64,000 bases of DNA from Snuella sedimenti (GCF_016428595.1 NZ_JAELVQ010000010.1:62001-126000); one strand, 5' to 3'. Shown: positions 54,641-63,959, counted from the first letter of the stretch. The notes: generated by a model not told the origin, from the letters alone. A program made the numbers and translations.

Positions 54641-54644
54641 TGTT

Positions 54645-55310
54645 ATGATTGATGTAAAATTACTAGAATATCTTGAAAGTTATATGACCGATAGTCGAAA
54701 AGCGCGATTTGAATCGGTTTTATCACAGCGCACCAAGCATTTTACCGTAGCGACCGAAGATGTATACCAATTGCACAATACCAGTGCTGTGATACGGAGT
54801 TGTGATGTTTTTGGAATTCAGGAAGCGAATATCGTAGAAGAGCGCAATACCAAACGGATTGATAGGGAAATAGCTATGGGCGCACAAAAGTGGGTAGATT
54901 TAAATCGCTATACGAGTGTGAAAGATTGCATTGCCGATTTAAAGCAAAAAGGATACCAAATTGTAGCGACTACACCACATACGAATGATTGTTTATTGCA
55001 CGAGTTTGATATTAGTAAAAAGTCCTGTTTTTTCTTTGGAAGGGAAACCGAAGGCGTATCACAAGAAGTTTTGGATGCTGCCGATAGTTATTTAAAGATT
55101 CCAATGGTAGGTTTTACCGAGAGTTTAAATATTTCTGTGTCAGCAGCGATTATTTTACAGCATGTCACTACTAAATTAAAACAAACGAATATTGCATGGC
55201 AACTAACCGAAAGTGAGCAATTGGAAAAACGTTTGGATTGGTGTAAGAAGACGATTAGGAGTTATGAAGAGATTGTAGATCGTTTTCATAATAATCGTAA
55301 ACTGCCTTAG
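54645..55310 (+). CDS. trmH: tRNA (guanosine-2'-O)-methyltransferase, TrmH type
   Basis: 221 residues with the SPOUT knot motifs FFGRETEGVSQEVLDAAD and IPMVGFTESLNISVSAAI, and an N-terminal region (RKARFESVLSQRTKHFTV) typical of TrmH. TrmH methylates G18 in the D-loop of tRNA. Single gene with a near-leaderless start. Confidence 0.92.
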   Translation: MIDVKLLEYLESYMTDSRKARFESVLSQRTKHFTVATEDVYQLHNTSAVIRSCDVFGIQEANIVEERNTKRIDREIAMGAQKWVDLNRYTSVKDCIADLKQKGYQIVATTPHTNDCLLHEFDISKKSCFFFGRETEGVSQEVLDAADSYLKIPMVGFTESLNISVSAAIILQHVTTKLKQTNIAWQLTESEQLEKRLDWCKKTIRSYEEIVDRFHNNRKLP

Positions 55311-55426
55311 GGAAAGTCACGAGGCATTTGTTGGGTAAGTATTTGGGTTTCTAGGTAGTTATTGTAGTTTTTAAACTTCAATTATCTGGTAAATAGTTAT
55401 ATTTAAGAAACATAATAAAGTATATC

Positions 55427-55803
55427 ATGAAGCATAATATGGTAGGCTGGTTTGAAATTCCCGTAAATGATATGGAACGGGCTAAAGCGTTTTATGAAGC
55501 TGTTTTTCAAGTGGAGATAAAAGTATACACGATTTTGGAGGTTTGCTCATGGGGTGGTTCCCTGATAGGGGGGAAGTACCTGGTGCCCAAGGCACACTAA
55601 TTAAACAAGATACTTATGTGCCAAGTTGGGAAGGAGTACTTATTTATTTTATGAGTGAGGATGTTCAAAACGAATTGAATAGAGTTGAAGTTGCAGGAGG
55701 GGAAATATATCAGCCAAAGACCCAAATATCTCCTGAGCACGGATATATGGGCGTGTTTATAGATAGCGAAGGCAATAGAATAGCATTGCATTCAAAAGAG
55801 TAA
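55427..55803 (+). pseudogene. Frameshifted VOC-family (glyoxalase-like) protein
   Basis: The N-terminal part starts at ATG 55427 (MVGWFEIPVNDMERAKAFYE, a VOC family opening) but changes frame near 55527-55530. The rest (MGWFPDRGEV to ALHSKE, ending 55803) is in a frame two bases away. Removing one AC of the ACAC at 55527-55530 restores VYDFGGLLMGWF, which joins both parts into an intact protein of about 124 residues. Either a recent inactivating insertion or an assembly error. Confidence 0.85.
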
Positions 55804-55851
55804 GGGAGACGGAGGCTTATTTTAATGAGTAATTTTAAGTTACAGGAGGTA

Positions 55852-56628
55852 TTACAGTCGGTTACTTCGGCTTTTGCTTAGAAGTTTGAATTCTTCATAG
55901 CATTCACTTATGGCGTCCAATATTTGTAAGTCGTTTGCTGTTTGAATAAAACCTTTGGAATAATTACACTGACTTACAATTTCATCAAGATCTACACGGT
56001 CTACATTTAAAAGTACGGTAAGCATTTCTCTGTCAAATCGGGAGGCAAGCAAGTTTCTAATTTCATCATCCTGCTTCATTTTTTTAAGCTTGCGAAGTTC
56101 GTTTGGTTTTTTTCCGAACATACGGTGCAGAAAGTCGGCCGGGTTAAAAATAGAGCCTAAAACCTTACTTACAGCACCAGGTGAAGTAGCTTCATAACCT
56201 GTATTGGGAAGTCCGGATATACTATACCTGTAATTGTTGTTAATAATGGGTACTTGCTTTATGTCTACTTCTAAATAGCCAGTAAGTCTTAATTGGTTAA
56301 CAACTACTTCTTCGAGAGCTAAGGCAAGCTCTGTTAGTTCAATTTTGGAATCCCCAAACTTTATCCAGTCATTGGTAACACGTACTTTTATGGATTTAAA
56401 ACCTAAATAGGAAAAATGAAGGGTGTCGTTTGCCTTGGCAGAAATTTGAAATTCCCCTTCATTATTTGTTGTTGTCCCTATAACCTGGTTAAGGTTTACA
56501 ATATTAACACTTTCAAGAAAACTGCCGTCAGCAGCATTAACTACTACCCCTTTTATTTTACTAGTGTTTTGCCCCATACATAATGTAAAGGTTGTAACAA
56601 ATAAAAAAAGTAGCAGATAATACTTCAT
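55852..56628 (-). CDS. CarboxypepD-regulatory-like secreted protein
   Basis: 258 residues with a signal peptide (TLCMGQ, about residue 20) and a carboxypeptidase-regulatory-like beta domain (residues 24-100: IKGVVVNAADGSFLESVNI). The C-terminal half is helical and charged with no known domain. Such proteins occur in the Bacteroidota envelope. Function unknown. Single gene. Confidence 0.75.
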   Translation of the reverse strand: MKYYLLLFLFVTTFTLCMGQNTSKIKGVVVNAADGSFLESVNIVNLNQVIGTTTNNEGEFQISAKANDTLHFSYLGFKSIKVRVTNDWIKFGDSKIELTELALALEEVVVNQLRLTGYLEVDIKQVPIINNNYRYSISGLPNTGYEATSPGAVSKVLGSIFNPADFLHRMFGKKPNELRKLKKMKQDDEIRNLLASRFDREMLTVLLNVDRVDLDEIVSQCNYSKGFIQTANDLQILDAISECYEEFKLLSKSRSNRL

Positions 56629-56670
56629 ATGTTTATTTTTTTAAATGGTCATGTTTTAGACTTAAGCCAG

Positions 56671-56701
56671 CCCTGAGCGAAGCCAAAGGGCCAGCGCAGG
56701 G
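56671..56701. repeat. REP-like palindromic repeat
   Basis: CCCTG (56671-56675) and CAGGG (56697-56701) enclose AGCGAAGCCAAAGGGCCAGC in a GC-rich patch within AT-rich DNA. CCCTGAGCGAAGCC-type repeats are common between genes in this group. Only one copy here. Confidence 0.45.
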
Positions 56702-56885
56702 TGTAACATCGATATAATCAATTCTTTGTATGACTATATTTTAGTTAAGAATGTTTCGTCATTTTAACATGTAATTCTTAATTTGTTATAAAAGTACTAA
56801 ACTAAACAACAAGATAGGGGGTCTATGTTTTATTTTTGACTTAAAATTAACAAATCCAAGAAACCTTAAAAGATATATTTAAATT

Positions 56886-58661
56886 CTATCGTCTGGACCG
56901 TTTAGGTCTAGAAAAATTTGAACCTCCTTGGTTTGACTTAAAATCGGATCCTGAACGTCTTGGTTTTGAATTTGAAAATCGTTTTTCACCATTTTTTTTA
57001 CCATCTCGTCTGCCGCCACGACCTTTGCCGTCGCGCCTACCTCCTCGATCTCTGTTTTCTGATACTTCAACATTTACAAAACGCCCATTGTGCTTAAAAT
57101 CTGTAAAGAAAGTTAGTACCTTTTCTTGTAATTCTTTTTCGGTATTAAAAAATGAGAAACTATCTTTTACTTCAACTTTAAAGACATCGTCTCTGCCAAA
57201 ATCTAGCATTTCCTTTAAGAAATCCTTTAGGTTCATCCAATCGAAACCGTCTTTTTTGCCTACATTAATAAAGTAACGGGTAGAATTACCATTTCCTTTA
57301 TAATCGCGACCACTATCGCTTTCACGGCTACCAGATTCAGAAACGTTTAAATCTCTTGACTTTTGGTAATAATTATAAAAACGTGTGAATTCTACAGAAA
57401 AGAACTTTTTTATTAGTTCGTCTTTGGTTGTATCTTCAAATAATTCATTAATGCTACTTAAGTACTTGTCAATTTCGTGATTTACTTCAGTATTATGTAC
57501 TTTATTGGCTAGTGACATTAATTGTACTTCGCAAATTTCCATGCCGTTTGGAATGTCTTTTTTGTCGAAATTTTTCTTAATGATACGTTCTATGCTTTTA
57601 ATTTTACGAACTTCACTTTTAGAAACAATAACCATTGAGACCCCTGTTTTCCCGGCACGACCTGTACGGCCAGAGCGGTGGGTGTACGTTTCAATTTCGT
57701 CTGGTAACTGGTAGTTTATAACATGAGTAATGTCGTCTACATCAATACCACGGGCAGCAACATCGGTAGCAACCAACATTTGTATTTGTTTGTTTCTAAA
57801 GGATTTCATTACTAAATCGCGCTGATTCTGACTTAAATCGCCGTGTAAAGCAGCAGCGCTATAGCCATCCTCAATAAGTTGTTCGGCAACTTTTTGAGTG
57901 TCCCGCTTGGTACGACAGAAAACTACAGAGAAAATATCTGGGTTCGCATCAGCCAAACGTTTTAAGGCCTGGTAGCGATCTCTGGCATTTACCAAATAGT
58001 ATTCGTGAGATACATTACTGGTACTTTCATTTTTGTTTCCTACTGTTATTTCAATAGGTTGGTGCATGAATTTTTTAGCAATGCTAGCTACTTCTTTAGG
58101 CATTGTTGCCGAAAATAGCCAAGTGCTTTTGTCTTCTGGAGTGTGTGATAAAATGGATGTTATATCTTCATAGAAGCCCATGTTTAGCATTTCGTCGGCT
58201 TCATCTAAAACAGCATATTCTATTTTCGAAATATCCACCAAACGTCTGCTTATCATATCTTTCATACGTCCTGGAGTGGCAACAATAATTTGGGCTCCTT
58301 TTTTTACATCCCTTGCTTGTTCTGTAATACTTGCACCCCCATAAATAGCAACGACATTTAGTCCCTTACAATATTTACCATATTGTTTTATTTCATTGGT
58401 TATTTGTAAGCAAAGCTCACGGGTAGGTGATAAGATAAGCCCTTGTGTGGTGCGGCTATCTACATTTATTTTTTGTAACATCGGAAATCCGAAAGAAGCG
58501 GTTTTTCCGGTACCTGTTTGTGCTAACGCTACTAAATCGCCTTCTTTCTCTAATAAAATAGGAATGGCTTTGTTTTGTACTTCACTTGGTTTTTCAAAGC
58601 CTAAATCGGCAATAGCGTGTAAAAGGTCTTCATTGAGACCTAAATCTTGGAATGTGTTCAT
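56886..58661 (-). CDS. DEAD-box RNA helicase with DbpA-like C-domain
   Basis: 591 residues with all helicase motifs: Q-motif, AQTGTGKT, PTREL, DEAD, SAT, HRSGRTGRAG. The C-terminal part contains a DbpA/CsdA-type RNA-binding domain (about 460-530) and a basic Arg/Gly-rich tail (GRGGRRDGK). A cold-shock/ribosome-assembly helicase of the DeaD type. Its transcript has a 120-base leader, and the gene is single. Confidence 0.92.
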   Translation of the reverse strand: MNTFQDLGLNEDLLHAIADLGFEKPSEVQNKAIPILLEKEGDLVALAQTGTGKTASFGFPMLQKINVDSRTTQGLILSPTRELCLQITNEIKQYGKYCKGLNVVAIYGGASITEQARDVKKGAQIIVATPGRMKDMISRRLVDISKIEYAVLDEADEMLNMGFYEDITSILSHTPEDKSTWLFSATMPKEVASIAKKFMHQPIEITVGNKNESTSNVSHEYYLVNARDRYQALKRLADANPDIFSVVFCRTKRDTQKVAEQLIEDGYSAAALHGDLSQNQRDLVMKSFRNKQIQMLVATDVAARGIDVDDITHVINYQLPDEIETYTHRSGRTGRAGKTGVSMVIVSKSEVRKIKSIERIIKKNFDKKDIPNGMEICEVQLMSLANKVHNTEVNHEIDKYLSSINELFEDTTKDELIKKFFSVEFTRFYNYYQKSRDLNVSESGSRESDSGRDYKGNGNSTRYFINVGKKDGFDWMNLKDFLKEMLDFGRDDVFKVEVKDSFSFFNTEKELQEKVLTFFTDFKHNGRFVNVEVSENRDRGGRRDGKGRGGRRDGKKNGEKRFSNSKPRRSGSDFKSNQGGSNFSRPKRSRR

Positions 58662-58789
58662 TCTTGTATAAGTATTCGATTATGTTTATGTGGTGTTACA
58701 TAAGAAGCGAATCGACATACTTAAAACTTAACCTTCCAGTAACACATCCTCACTCTGAGGAATTATACCCATTTCTGGGTTTCAAGCGG
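58662..58789 (-). promoter_or_regulatory. Long structured 5' leader of the helicase gene
   Basis: Transcription should start near 58785, so about 120 bases precede the ATG. Two stems are visible on the reverse strand: CCTCA/TGAGG (58752-58764 region) and CCC/GGG in CCCAGAAATGGG. Cold-shock helicase genes often carry long regulated leaders. The rest of this 337-base gap (58798-58998) shows no ORF or repeat. Confidence 0.5.
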
Positions 58790-58818
58790 CAAAGATACAT
58801 AAAAGTTTTGAGTTACAA
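58790..58818 (-). promoter_or_regulatory. Promoter of the DEAD-box helicase gene
   Basis: On the reverse strand, TTG (58818-58816), 18 bases and TATCTTTG (58797-58790). Confidence 0.7.
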
Positions 58819-58998
58819 GTTTTTAGTTTAAAAGTTACGGTTTTAATGCTTGAACGTTGCACGATTGTTTATGGTTAGGCTTTCACTGCTCGCTAATTTA
58901 TTGATTTGATGTTGCCATAAAGATATTTCACATCCAAGAGATCGTGTCGTCATTTTTTAGAGAGTCTCATAACTTTTTTGTAAAGGTGTTTCAATTGG

Positions 58999-60231
58999 TT
59001 ATTCCCTTAAGTTTTTAATCCGTTGTAAAAGGGTTGGGTGGGAATAGTGCATAAAAACATAGGTTTTGTGAGGTGTTAAATTACTTAAACTGTTTTTTGA
59101 TAATTTTTTAAGAGAAGTAATTAACGGTTCGGCTTTGTAAGTGTTCTTGGCATAATCATCGGCCTGGTACTCAAATTTTCTTGAAAAAACATTCATAATC
59201 AATCCAGTAATTTCGCTAATGGGGCTGTATAACAAACCGAAAGCTATAAGCCCGATATGAAAACTTGGTATGTCGACTCCTAATGCATTCGACAGTAATG
59301 GGTTTGAAATAAAAAGGGATAATATGTAAAGTGTAAATCCTGTTAGTAGGATAGAAGTACATAGATTAAAAATAATGTGTTTCTTTTTATAGTGGCCAAC
59401 TTCGTGAGCTAGTACGGCAACGATTTCGTCTTCTTCTAAATCATTAATTAGTGTATCATAGAGTGTGACGCGCTTTTCACTACCAAATCCCGAAAAATAG
59501 GCATTGGCTTTGGTGCTACGCTTTGAGCCATCGATTACAAAAATCTTGTCCAGTTTAAAGCCTACAGTTTTAGCGTATTCAGAAATTTTATCCCTCAGTG
59601 ATCCAGCTTCTAATGGGGTTTGCTTATTAAATAAGGGCACGATTAGTTTTGAATAAAACATATTCATGAATATGGTGAAAATAGCTATTAACCCCCAAGT
59701 ATAAAGCCAAAACTGTGATTTGGTAAGCTCATAAAACCAAATAATTAAAGCAAGGAGGCCTCCTCCAACGATTATCATCATTAACCAACCTTTTAATTTA
59801 TCAAGGAAAAATGTTTTTTTTGTGGTTTTGTTAAATCCGAATTTTTCTTCTATAACAAAGGTACTGTAATACGAAAATGGCGTTGTAATAATGTCACTTC
59901 CAATCATAATGATTCCAAAGAACAATAAAGCAATAATAATGCTATTATTGCTATAGCTCCTAGCAATAGTATCAACAAATTCAAAGCCGTCAAAAACTAG
60001 AAACCCTAATGTTAATAGTAATGAAAACGTTGAGGTAAGTAAGCCGAATTTATAGTTGGTTAGCTTATATGATTGCGATTTTTTGTACTCGGCATCATCG
60101 TAAACATCTTGTAAATCTTTTGGCAAGTTGTCATTAAAATGTTTCGCGTTTAATGCACTGATGATTTTATCGACTATAAAATTGATAACAATAATTCCGA
60201 TGATAATATAGAAAAGGGTGTTTGCGGTCAT
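58999..60231 (-). CDS. M48-family membrane metalloprotease
   Basis: From ATG 60231 the protein has 410 residues. About six membrane helices surround the zinc motif HEVGHYKKKH (about residue 285), and a later ENE-type Glu lies in FEYQADDYA. It is of the CAAX-protease/Ste24 type, acting in the inner membrane. The 18 extra residues of the longer frame (start 60285) are encoded by a REP-like repeat and are rejected. Confidence 0.92.
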   Translation of the reverse strand: MTANTLFYIIIGIIVINFIVDKIISALNAKHFNDNLPKDLQDVYDDAEYKKSQSYKLTNYKFGLLTSTFSLLLTLGFLVFDGFEFVDTIARSYSNNSIIIALLFFGIIMIGSDIITTPFSYYSTFVIEEKFGFNKTTKKTFFLDKLKGWLMMIIVGGGLLALIIWFYELTKSQFWLYTWGLIAIFTIFMNMFYSKLIVPLFNKQTPLEAGSLRDKISEYAKTVGFKLDKIFVIDGSKRSTKANAYFSGFGSEKRVTLYDTLINDLEEDEIVAVLAHEVGHYKKKHIIFNLCTSILLTGFTLYILSLFISNPLLSNALGVDIPSFHIGLIAFGLLYSPISEITGLIMNVFSRKFEYQADDYAKNTYKAEPLITSLKKLSKNSLSNLTPHKTYVFMHYSHPTLLQRIKNLRE

Positions 60232-60249
60232 ATTTATTTTTCTGTTGTC

Positions 60250-60286
60250 ATTGCGAAGATCCCGATTACTTGGGAAGCGTGGCAAT
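60250..60286. repeat. REP-like palindromic repeat
   Basis: ATTGC (60250-60254) and GCAAT (60282-60286), with an inner CCC/GGG pair, match the widespread TGTCATTGCGA...GTGGCAATCT repeats of Bacteroidota. It sits just upstream of the M48 gene. Confidence 0.55.
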
Positions 60287-60347
60287 CTGTTTAAATTACG
60301 TTGAAATTATAAGATTACTTAGGTCATAATTCCTTCTTAATGGAAGT

Positions 60348-61145
60348 TTATCTGAAATCCCGTTGTCTTTTGGCTTCAAAAATAAGAATTCCTGCGGCAA
60401 CAGAGACGTTCATGGAATCTATTTCGCCTTGCATGGGGATAATAATGTTTTGATCGGAGCTGTTTAGCCATTCTTCACTTAAACCGGTAGCTTCTGTTCC
60501 AACAACAATAGCTGTAGGTTTTGTGAAATCTTGCGTGTGATAGTTTACAGAAGCCTGTAAGGCCGCACAATAGATTCTAATGTTTTTAGCTTTTAAAAAT
60601 TGAATGATTTCAGTAGTGCTACCCATGGCAATTTGTTTGGTAAATACGCAACCTACACTAGAGCGTATAATGTTGGGGTTATACAAATCGGTTTTAGGAT
60701 TGGCTATAATAACGGCATCGACATTGGCAGCGTCGGCAGTTCTTAATAGTGCCCCTATGTTGCCTGGTTTTTCGGGAGCTTCTGCAATTAAGAGTAGCGG
60801 TTTTTCGGTTTTAAGTTTCAAGTTCTCTAAGCTGTGTGGTTTGGCTTTTACAACAGCTAGAACACCCTCTGTAGTATCTCGATAGGCCAGTTTTTGATAG
60901 ACCTCTTTTGAGATCTCAATAGTGTTTATTTGTTGAAGGGTTAATTTGTTTAACCGTTCTTCTGAAATTAACTCAGGATAAAATAAGATCGTATTGATCT
61001 CATAATCGCCTTTTATTGCTAACGAAATTTCACGTTCGCCTTCAATTAAAAACACCCCAGACTTTTTACGCTCACGCGATTTGTCCCTTAGCTGAACCAG
61101 TTGGCGAATATATGTGTTATTGATGCTGGAAATTTGTTTGTTCAT
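60348..61145 (-). CDS. SpoU-family rRNA/tRNA 2'-O-methyltransferase
   Basis: 265 residues: an N-terminal substrate-binding domain (RDKSRERKKSGVFLIEGERE) and a SPOUT catalytic domain with EKPGNIGALLRTADAA, VVGTEATGLS and IPMQGEIDSMNVSVAAGI. Probably methylates rRNA or tRNA ribose; the exact target cannot be told. Divergent from the lipoprotein gene at 61221. Confidence 0.92.
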   Translation of the reverse strand: MNKQISSINNTYIRQLVQLRDKSRERKKSGVFLIEGEREISLAIKGDYEINTILFYPELISEERLNKLTLQQINTIEISKEVYQKLAYRDTTEGVLAVVKAKPHSLENLKLKTEKPLLLIAEAPEKPGNIGALLRTADAANVDAVIIANPKTDLYNPNIIRSSVGCVFTKQIAMGSTTEIIQFLKAKNIRIYCAALQASVNYHTQDFTKPTAIVVGTEATGLSEEWLNSSDQNIIIPMQGEIDSMNVSVAAGILIFEAKRQRDFR

Positions 61146-61220
61146 TGCAAAGGCAAATGTAATTTAAATTTGTGTAATTTTATTTCTAGCAATGCGACAA
61201 AACGGACTTATTGAATTATT

Positions 61221-61994
61221 ATGAAGTATTTTTATTTTTTGATCGTCATTAGTTCCTTTTTAGCCTGTAGACAACCTGGAGAGGCTAATGTAAAAAAAGT
61301 GGATGGTCCTAATCAATTTCCTAAAGCTATTACTGAAGTATTTAAGGCTCATGGCGGACTGGCATTGTGGTATAATATGCGGTCTTTGGAGTTTGAAATA
61401 CAAAAGCAAGACCAGAATGAGTTAACCATAACTGATCTAAAAAGCAGGAAGTCATTTGTCGATTTGCCCAATCATAGTATTGGTTATAATGGAACCAAAG
61501 TATGGTTATTGAATAAAGATACGGTTGCTTATAAAGGAAATGCTAAGTTTTATCATAATCTTATGTTCTATTTTTTTGCCATGCCATTTGTATTGGCGGA
61601 TGATGGCATTATATACTCGGAAGTTAAGCCTTTAGAGTTTGAGGGCAAGCAGTATCCTGGGATTAAAATAACATACAGCAGTGGTGTTGGGGAATCACCA
61701 GATGATGAATATGTCCTATATTTCGATCCAAAAACCAATCAAATGGTTTGGTTGGCATATACCGTTACCTATTTTTCCAAAGAAAAAAGTAAAACCTATC
61801 ATTTTATCAAATACGATAGTTGGCAAAGTGTAGACGGCCTAAAAGTGCCAAAAACGCTCGTATGGTTTAACTATGAAAACAATCTACCAACTACAGAACG
61901 GAACCGTTTAGAGTTTACTGAAGTAAAATTTTCGGAAACACCTCCAAAGGCAACTGTTTTTGAAAAGCCCGAAGATGCTGCCTTTGTTGATTAA
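61221..61994 (+). CDS. DUF6503-like lipoprotein
   Basis: 257 residues with a lipobox (SFLAC, residue 16) and a beta-rich body (AHGGLALWYNMRSLEFEI, KTYHFIKYDSWQSVDGLKVPKTLVWF) typical of DUF6503 proteins of Bacteroidota. It resembles LolA-like lipid-binding folds, but its function is unknown. Convergent with the DUF3810 gene, eight bases apart. Confidence 0.75.
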   Translation: MKYFYFLIVISSFLACRQPGEANVKKVDGPNQFPKAITEVFKAHGGLALWYNMRSLEFEIQKQDQNELTITDLKSRKSFVDLPNHSIGYNGTKVWLLNKDTVAYKGNAKFYHNLMFYFFAMPFVLADDGIIYSEVKPLEFEGKQYPGIKITYSSGVGESPDDEYVLYFDPKTNQMVWLAYTVTYFSKEKSKTYHFIKYDSWQSVDGLKVPKTLVWFNYENNLPTTERNRLEFTEVKFSETPPKATVFEKPEDAAFVD

Positions 61995-62001
61995 ATTAAT
62001 G

Positions 62002-63069
62002 TCATAATGTACTTGAAGCAAAATAATTGACAAACAGCGCAACTACATAACTGTAACTTTCCATACCCTTATCTTGTTTATTGGCTTTTAAATAATTGCT
62101 ATAAAAAAGTTTGAACAGGGGTTCGGTTGGATTTTCATGGGCTTCCCAGAACTCACGGACTTCCTTGTAGTTATTTAAAATTCCTTTGTTAACATCGGCC
62201 ACTACATCTTCAAATAAACATTCATCCCGGTTGTAAATTTCGTTCAAGCAATAGCGTAAAGCGAAGGTGTATCCAGCATAATTAAAATATTTGTTATCGT
62301 GGTTAATAGCAGCCAAGCAGCCAATGAAATTAGCTTCATTTTCCGCGGCATAGCCTAATTGATGTGCAATTTCATGGGATGTTGTCGTTGGGAATATGCT
62401 GGCAGGAATTAAAGCATCAACTTGCGCCTCATTCGTTAATGGATTTAGATAGCCACTAAAACCCATATACGTTAATGGATAACTAAACAACGATTTTTTG
62501 ACACTCTTTGGGTGGTATTCCAAATGCGGAAAGTGTTGTTTTAAGTTGTCATAGCCCTTTGGGGCTAAGGCAATAATTTTGCTTTTAGTGTAAGGAATAT
62601 CTATTTTAATTGTATCGTTCTTTTCAATCCTAAGGTGTGCAGTATTGGCTTTGGTAATTAGTTTCTTGGTTACGGCTTCAAGCTGTTCCGTGGTGTAGTG
62701 TGCATTAAGATTTAGGCTTTTATAAAGCGGCAAACGGTAATAGTTTAGTCCCCAAAGCACGTGAAAAGCAAAGTAAATAATGGAACAAGTAGCTGCAATG
62801 TCAATGAGCCAACCTTTCGTGTCTTTTCGTAAACGTTTTCTGTTTTTATAGAACCAACGTATAATGTAAACCAATGATATGCTATATACCAAATCTCCAA
62901 AAGAGAAGGGAAGCCAACCTAGTGTATATCTGGATATTTTTGCTATGTATGGATATATCCCATTGCTGTAATAAGATTCAATATATTCAGGATAGTGGGC
63001 AATCCATTTTATTATTAGATATTGAGGAATTAAGGTTAAGGCTATTAAGGTCTTCTTGTTTCTTAGCAT
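62002..63069 (-). CDS. DUF3810 membrane protein with HExxH motif
   Basis: 355 residues with about three N-terminal membrane helices (residues 8-120) and an extracytoplasmic domain. A zinc-protease-like motif HEIAHQLGYAAENEANF (about residue 230) has HExxH followed by Glu residues spaced as further ligands. The family is uncharacterised; a membrane metalloprotease is an inference. Confidence 0.8.
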   Translation of the reverse strand: MLRNKKTLIALTLIPQYLIIKWIAHYPEYIESYYSNGIYPYIAKISRYTLGWLPFSFGDLVYSISLVYIIRWFYKNRKRLRKDTKGWLIDIAATCSIIYFAFHVLWGLNYYRLPLYKSLNLNAHYTTEQLEAVTKKLITKANTAHLRIEKNDTIKIDIPYTKSKIIALAPKGYDNLKQHFPHLEYHPKSVKKSLFSYPLTYMGFSGYLNPLTNEAQVDALIPASIFPTTTSHEIAHQLGYAAENEANFIGCLAAINHDNKYFNYAGYTFALRYCLNEIYNRDECLFEDVVADVNKGILNNYKEVREFWEAHENPTEPLFKLFYSNYLKANKQDKGMESYSYVVALFVNYFASSTL

Positions 63070-63122
63070 GATCCAAAAATAAACAAATGTTTATTAATCA
63101 GAGGGCCTTATTTTGGGCTTGG

Positions 63123-63812
63123 TTAATATTTTAAAATTGGATAACCATTTTGACAAGCTATAGATTTGGGCTCTTGTGGTATATCGCAGGTAGATGTGAT
63201 AGACCATTTAATATTATACTGTTTTTCAGCAAGGTTATAAGCTTCAATTTTCTGAAAAAATAAAGACGTATCAATTTGATTGGAATATGCGATATACCCT
63301 TGTGGTCCGCCACATGCTTTCGCTCCATAGGGCGTATAGTTCCAATCAGTTGGATCGGTACAAGAAACACTATTGGATAGGCTGCTAATTCCGTTGAATA
63401 AAAGCATTAATTCCCGATGGTCTTTTTCTTGTTCGGATAGCTCTCGTTTTACAATTAACTGTTCGTCGTCAATTGAAATGATTCTTAGGTTGTAATTTCC
63501 TGGGAAATTTAGATCGGTTATTAAAATAAGGGATTCTTGGGTTTCCCAAGCACCTGTTTCATCATAAAAAGTTAAGGGCGGTGTGCCACACCATCCAGAT
63601 GTTCTTTGAGTAAAAATGGCATTTTTTTGAAACGATACACCGGGTGCATTGTCTTGTAGTTTAGAAGCCCGTTGGTAAATGGTTGTTTCATTCTCATATT
63701 TTGGGGCAATCCAATTACCAATAAGTAAATTTTCTGGATCTATATCAATATCTGAGTTACTTTGACAGGAAAAAAGGCATAAAGCCAGAGGTAGCAAATA
63801 GAATATTTTCAC
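63123..63812 (-). CDS. Cys-containing lipoprotein of unknown function
   Basis: 229 residues with a lipobox (LFSC, residue 16) and five further Cys (in SGWCGTPP, SVSCTDP, AKACGGPQ, TSTCDIPQ and IACQNGY) that could form disulphides. No family recognised. GTG is the start and belongs to the conserved leader element also found before the FMN-binding gene, so the two should share post-transcriptional control. Confidence 0.75.
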   Translation of the reverse strand: MKIFYLLPLALCLFSCQSNSDIDIDPENLLIGNWIAPKYENETTIYQRASKLQDNAPGVSFQKNAIFTQRTSGWCGTPPLTFYDETGAWETQESLILITDLNFPGNYNLRIISIDDEQLIVKRELSEQEKDHRELMLLFNGISSLSNSVSCTDPTDWNYTPYGAKACGGPQGYIAYSNQIDTSLFFQKIEAYNLAEKQYNIKWSITSTCDIPQEPKSIACQNGYPILKY

Positions 63813-63959
63813 ACGTTTAAATTTTAGTAATTAATTGATTTTATTGTAGTTATAAAATTAAGAACGTGTGCAACCACTCCTTACACTCGTTCTCTCATTA
63901 AAAATCTTAAACATTTCCTGTTGTGAAAAATGCTTAAATTTTATTAATGTTCGTTTCAT
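63810..63959 (-). repeat. Leader element, copy 2 (inverted copy of 15449-15599)
   Basis: This 150-base stretch reads on the reverse strand almost exactly as copy 1, from the leader ATG to the GTG start of the downstream gene. Both pairings are kept: AGAAC..GTTCT with GTGT..ACAC at the end of the leader ORF, and CACACGTT with AACGTGTG over the start codon (63817-63810). Upstream of it (63960-64000) I see no consensus TAnnTTTG promoter. Confidence 0.85.
63858..63959 (-). CDS. Leader peptide, copy 2 (33 aa; conserved last 18 aa)
   Basis: The ORF reads MKRTLIKFKHFSQQE followed by MFKIFNERTSVRSGCTRS. An internal ATG (63914) gives the same 18-aa peptide as copy 1. The 18 residues differ from copy 1 only at the Arg/Gly position, while the DNA upstream varies more and has a one-base length difference, which suggests selection on the short ORF or on its RNA structure. 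Confidence 0.6.
   Translation of the reverse strand: MKRTLIKFKHFSQQEMFKIFNERTSVRSGCTRS

Noticed and set aside
60232-60285. 18-residue extension of the M48 protease
   Set aside because: It is encoded by a REP-like repeat and contains charged residues before a clear signal-anchor start.
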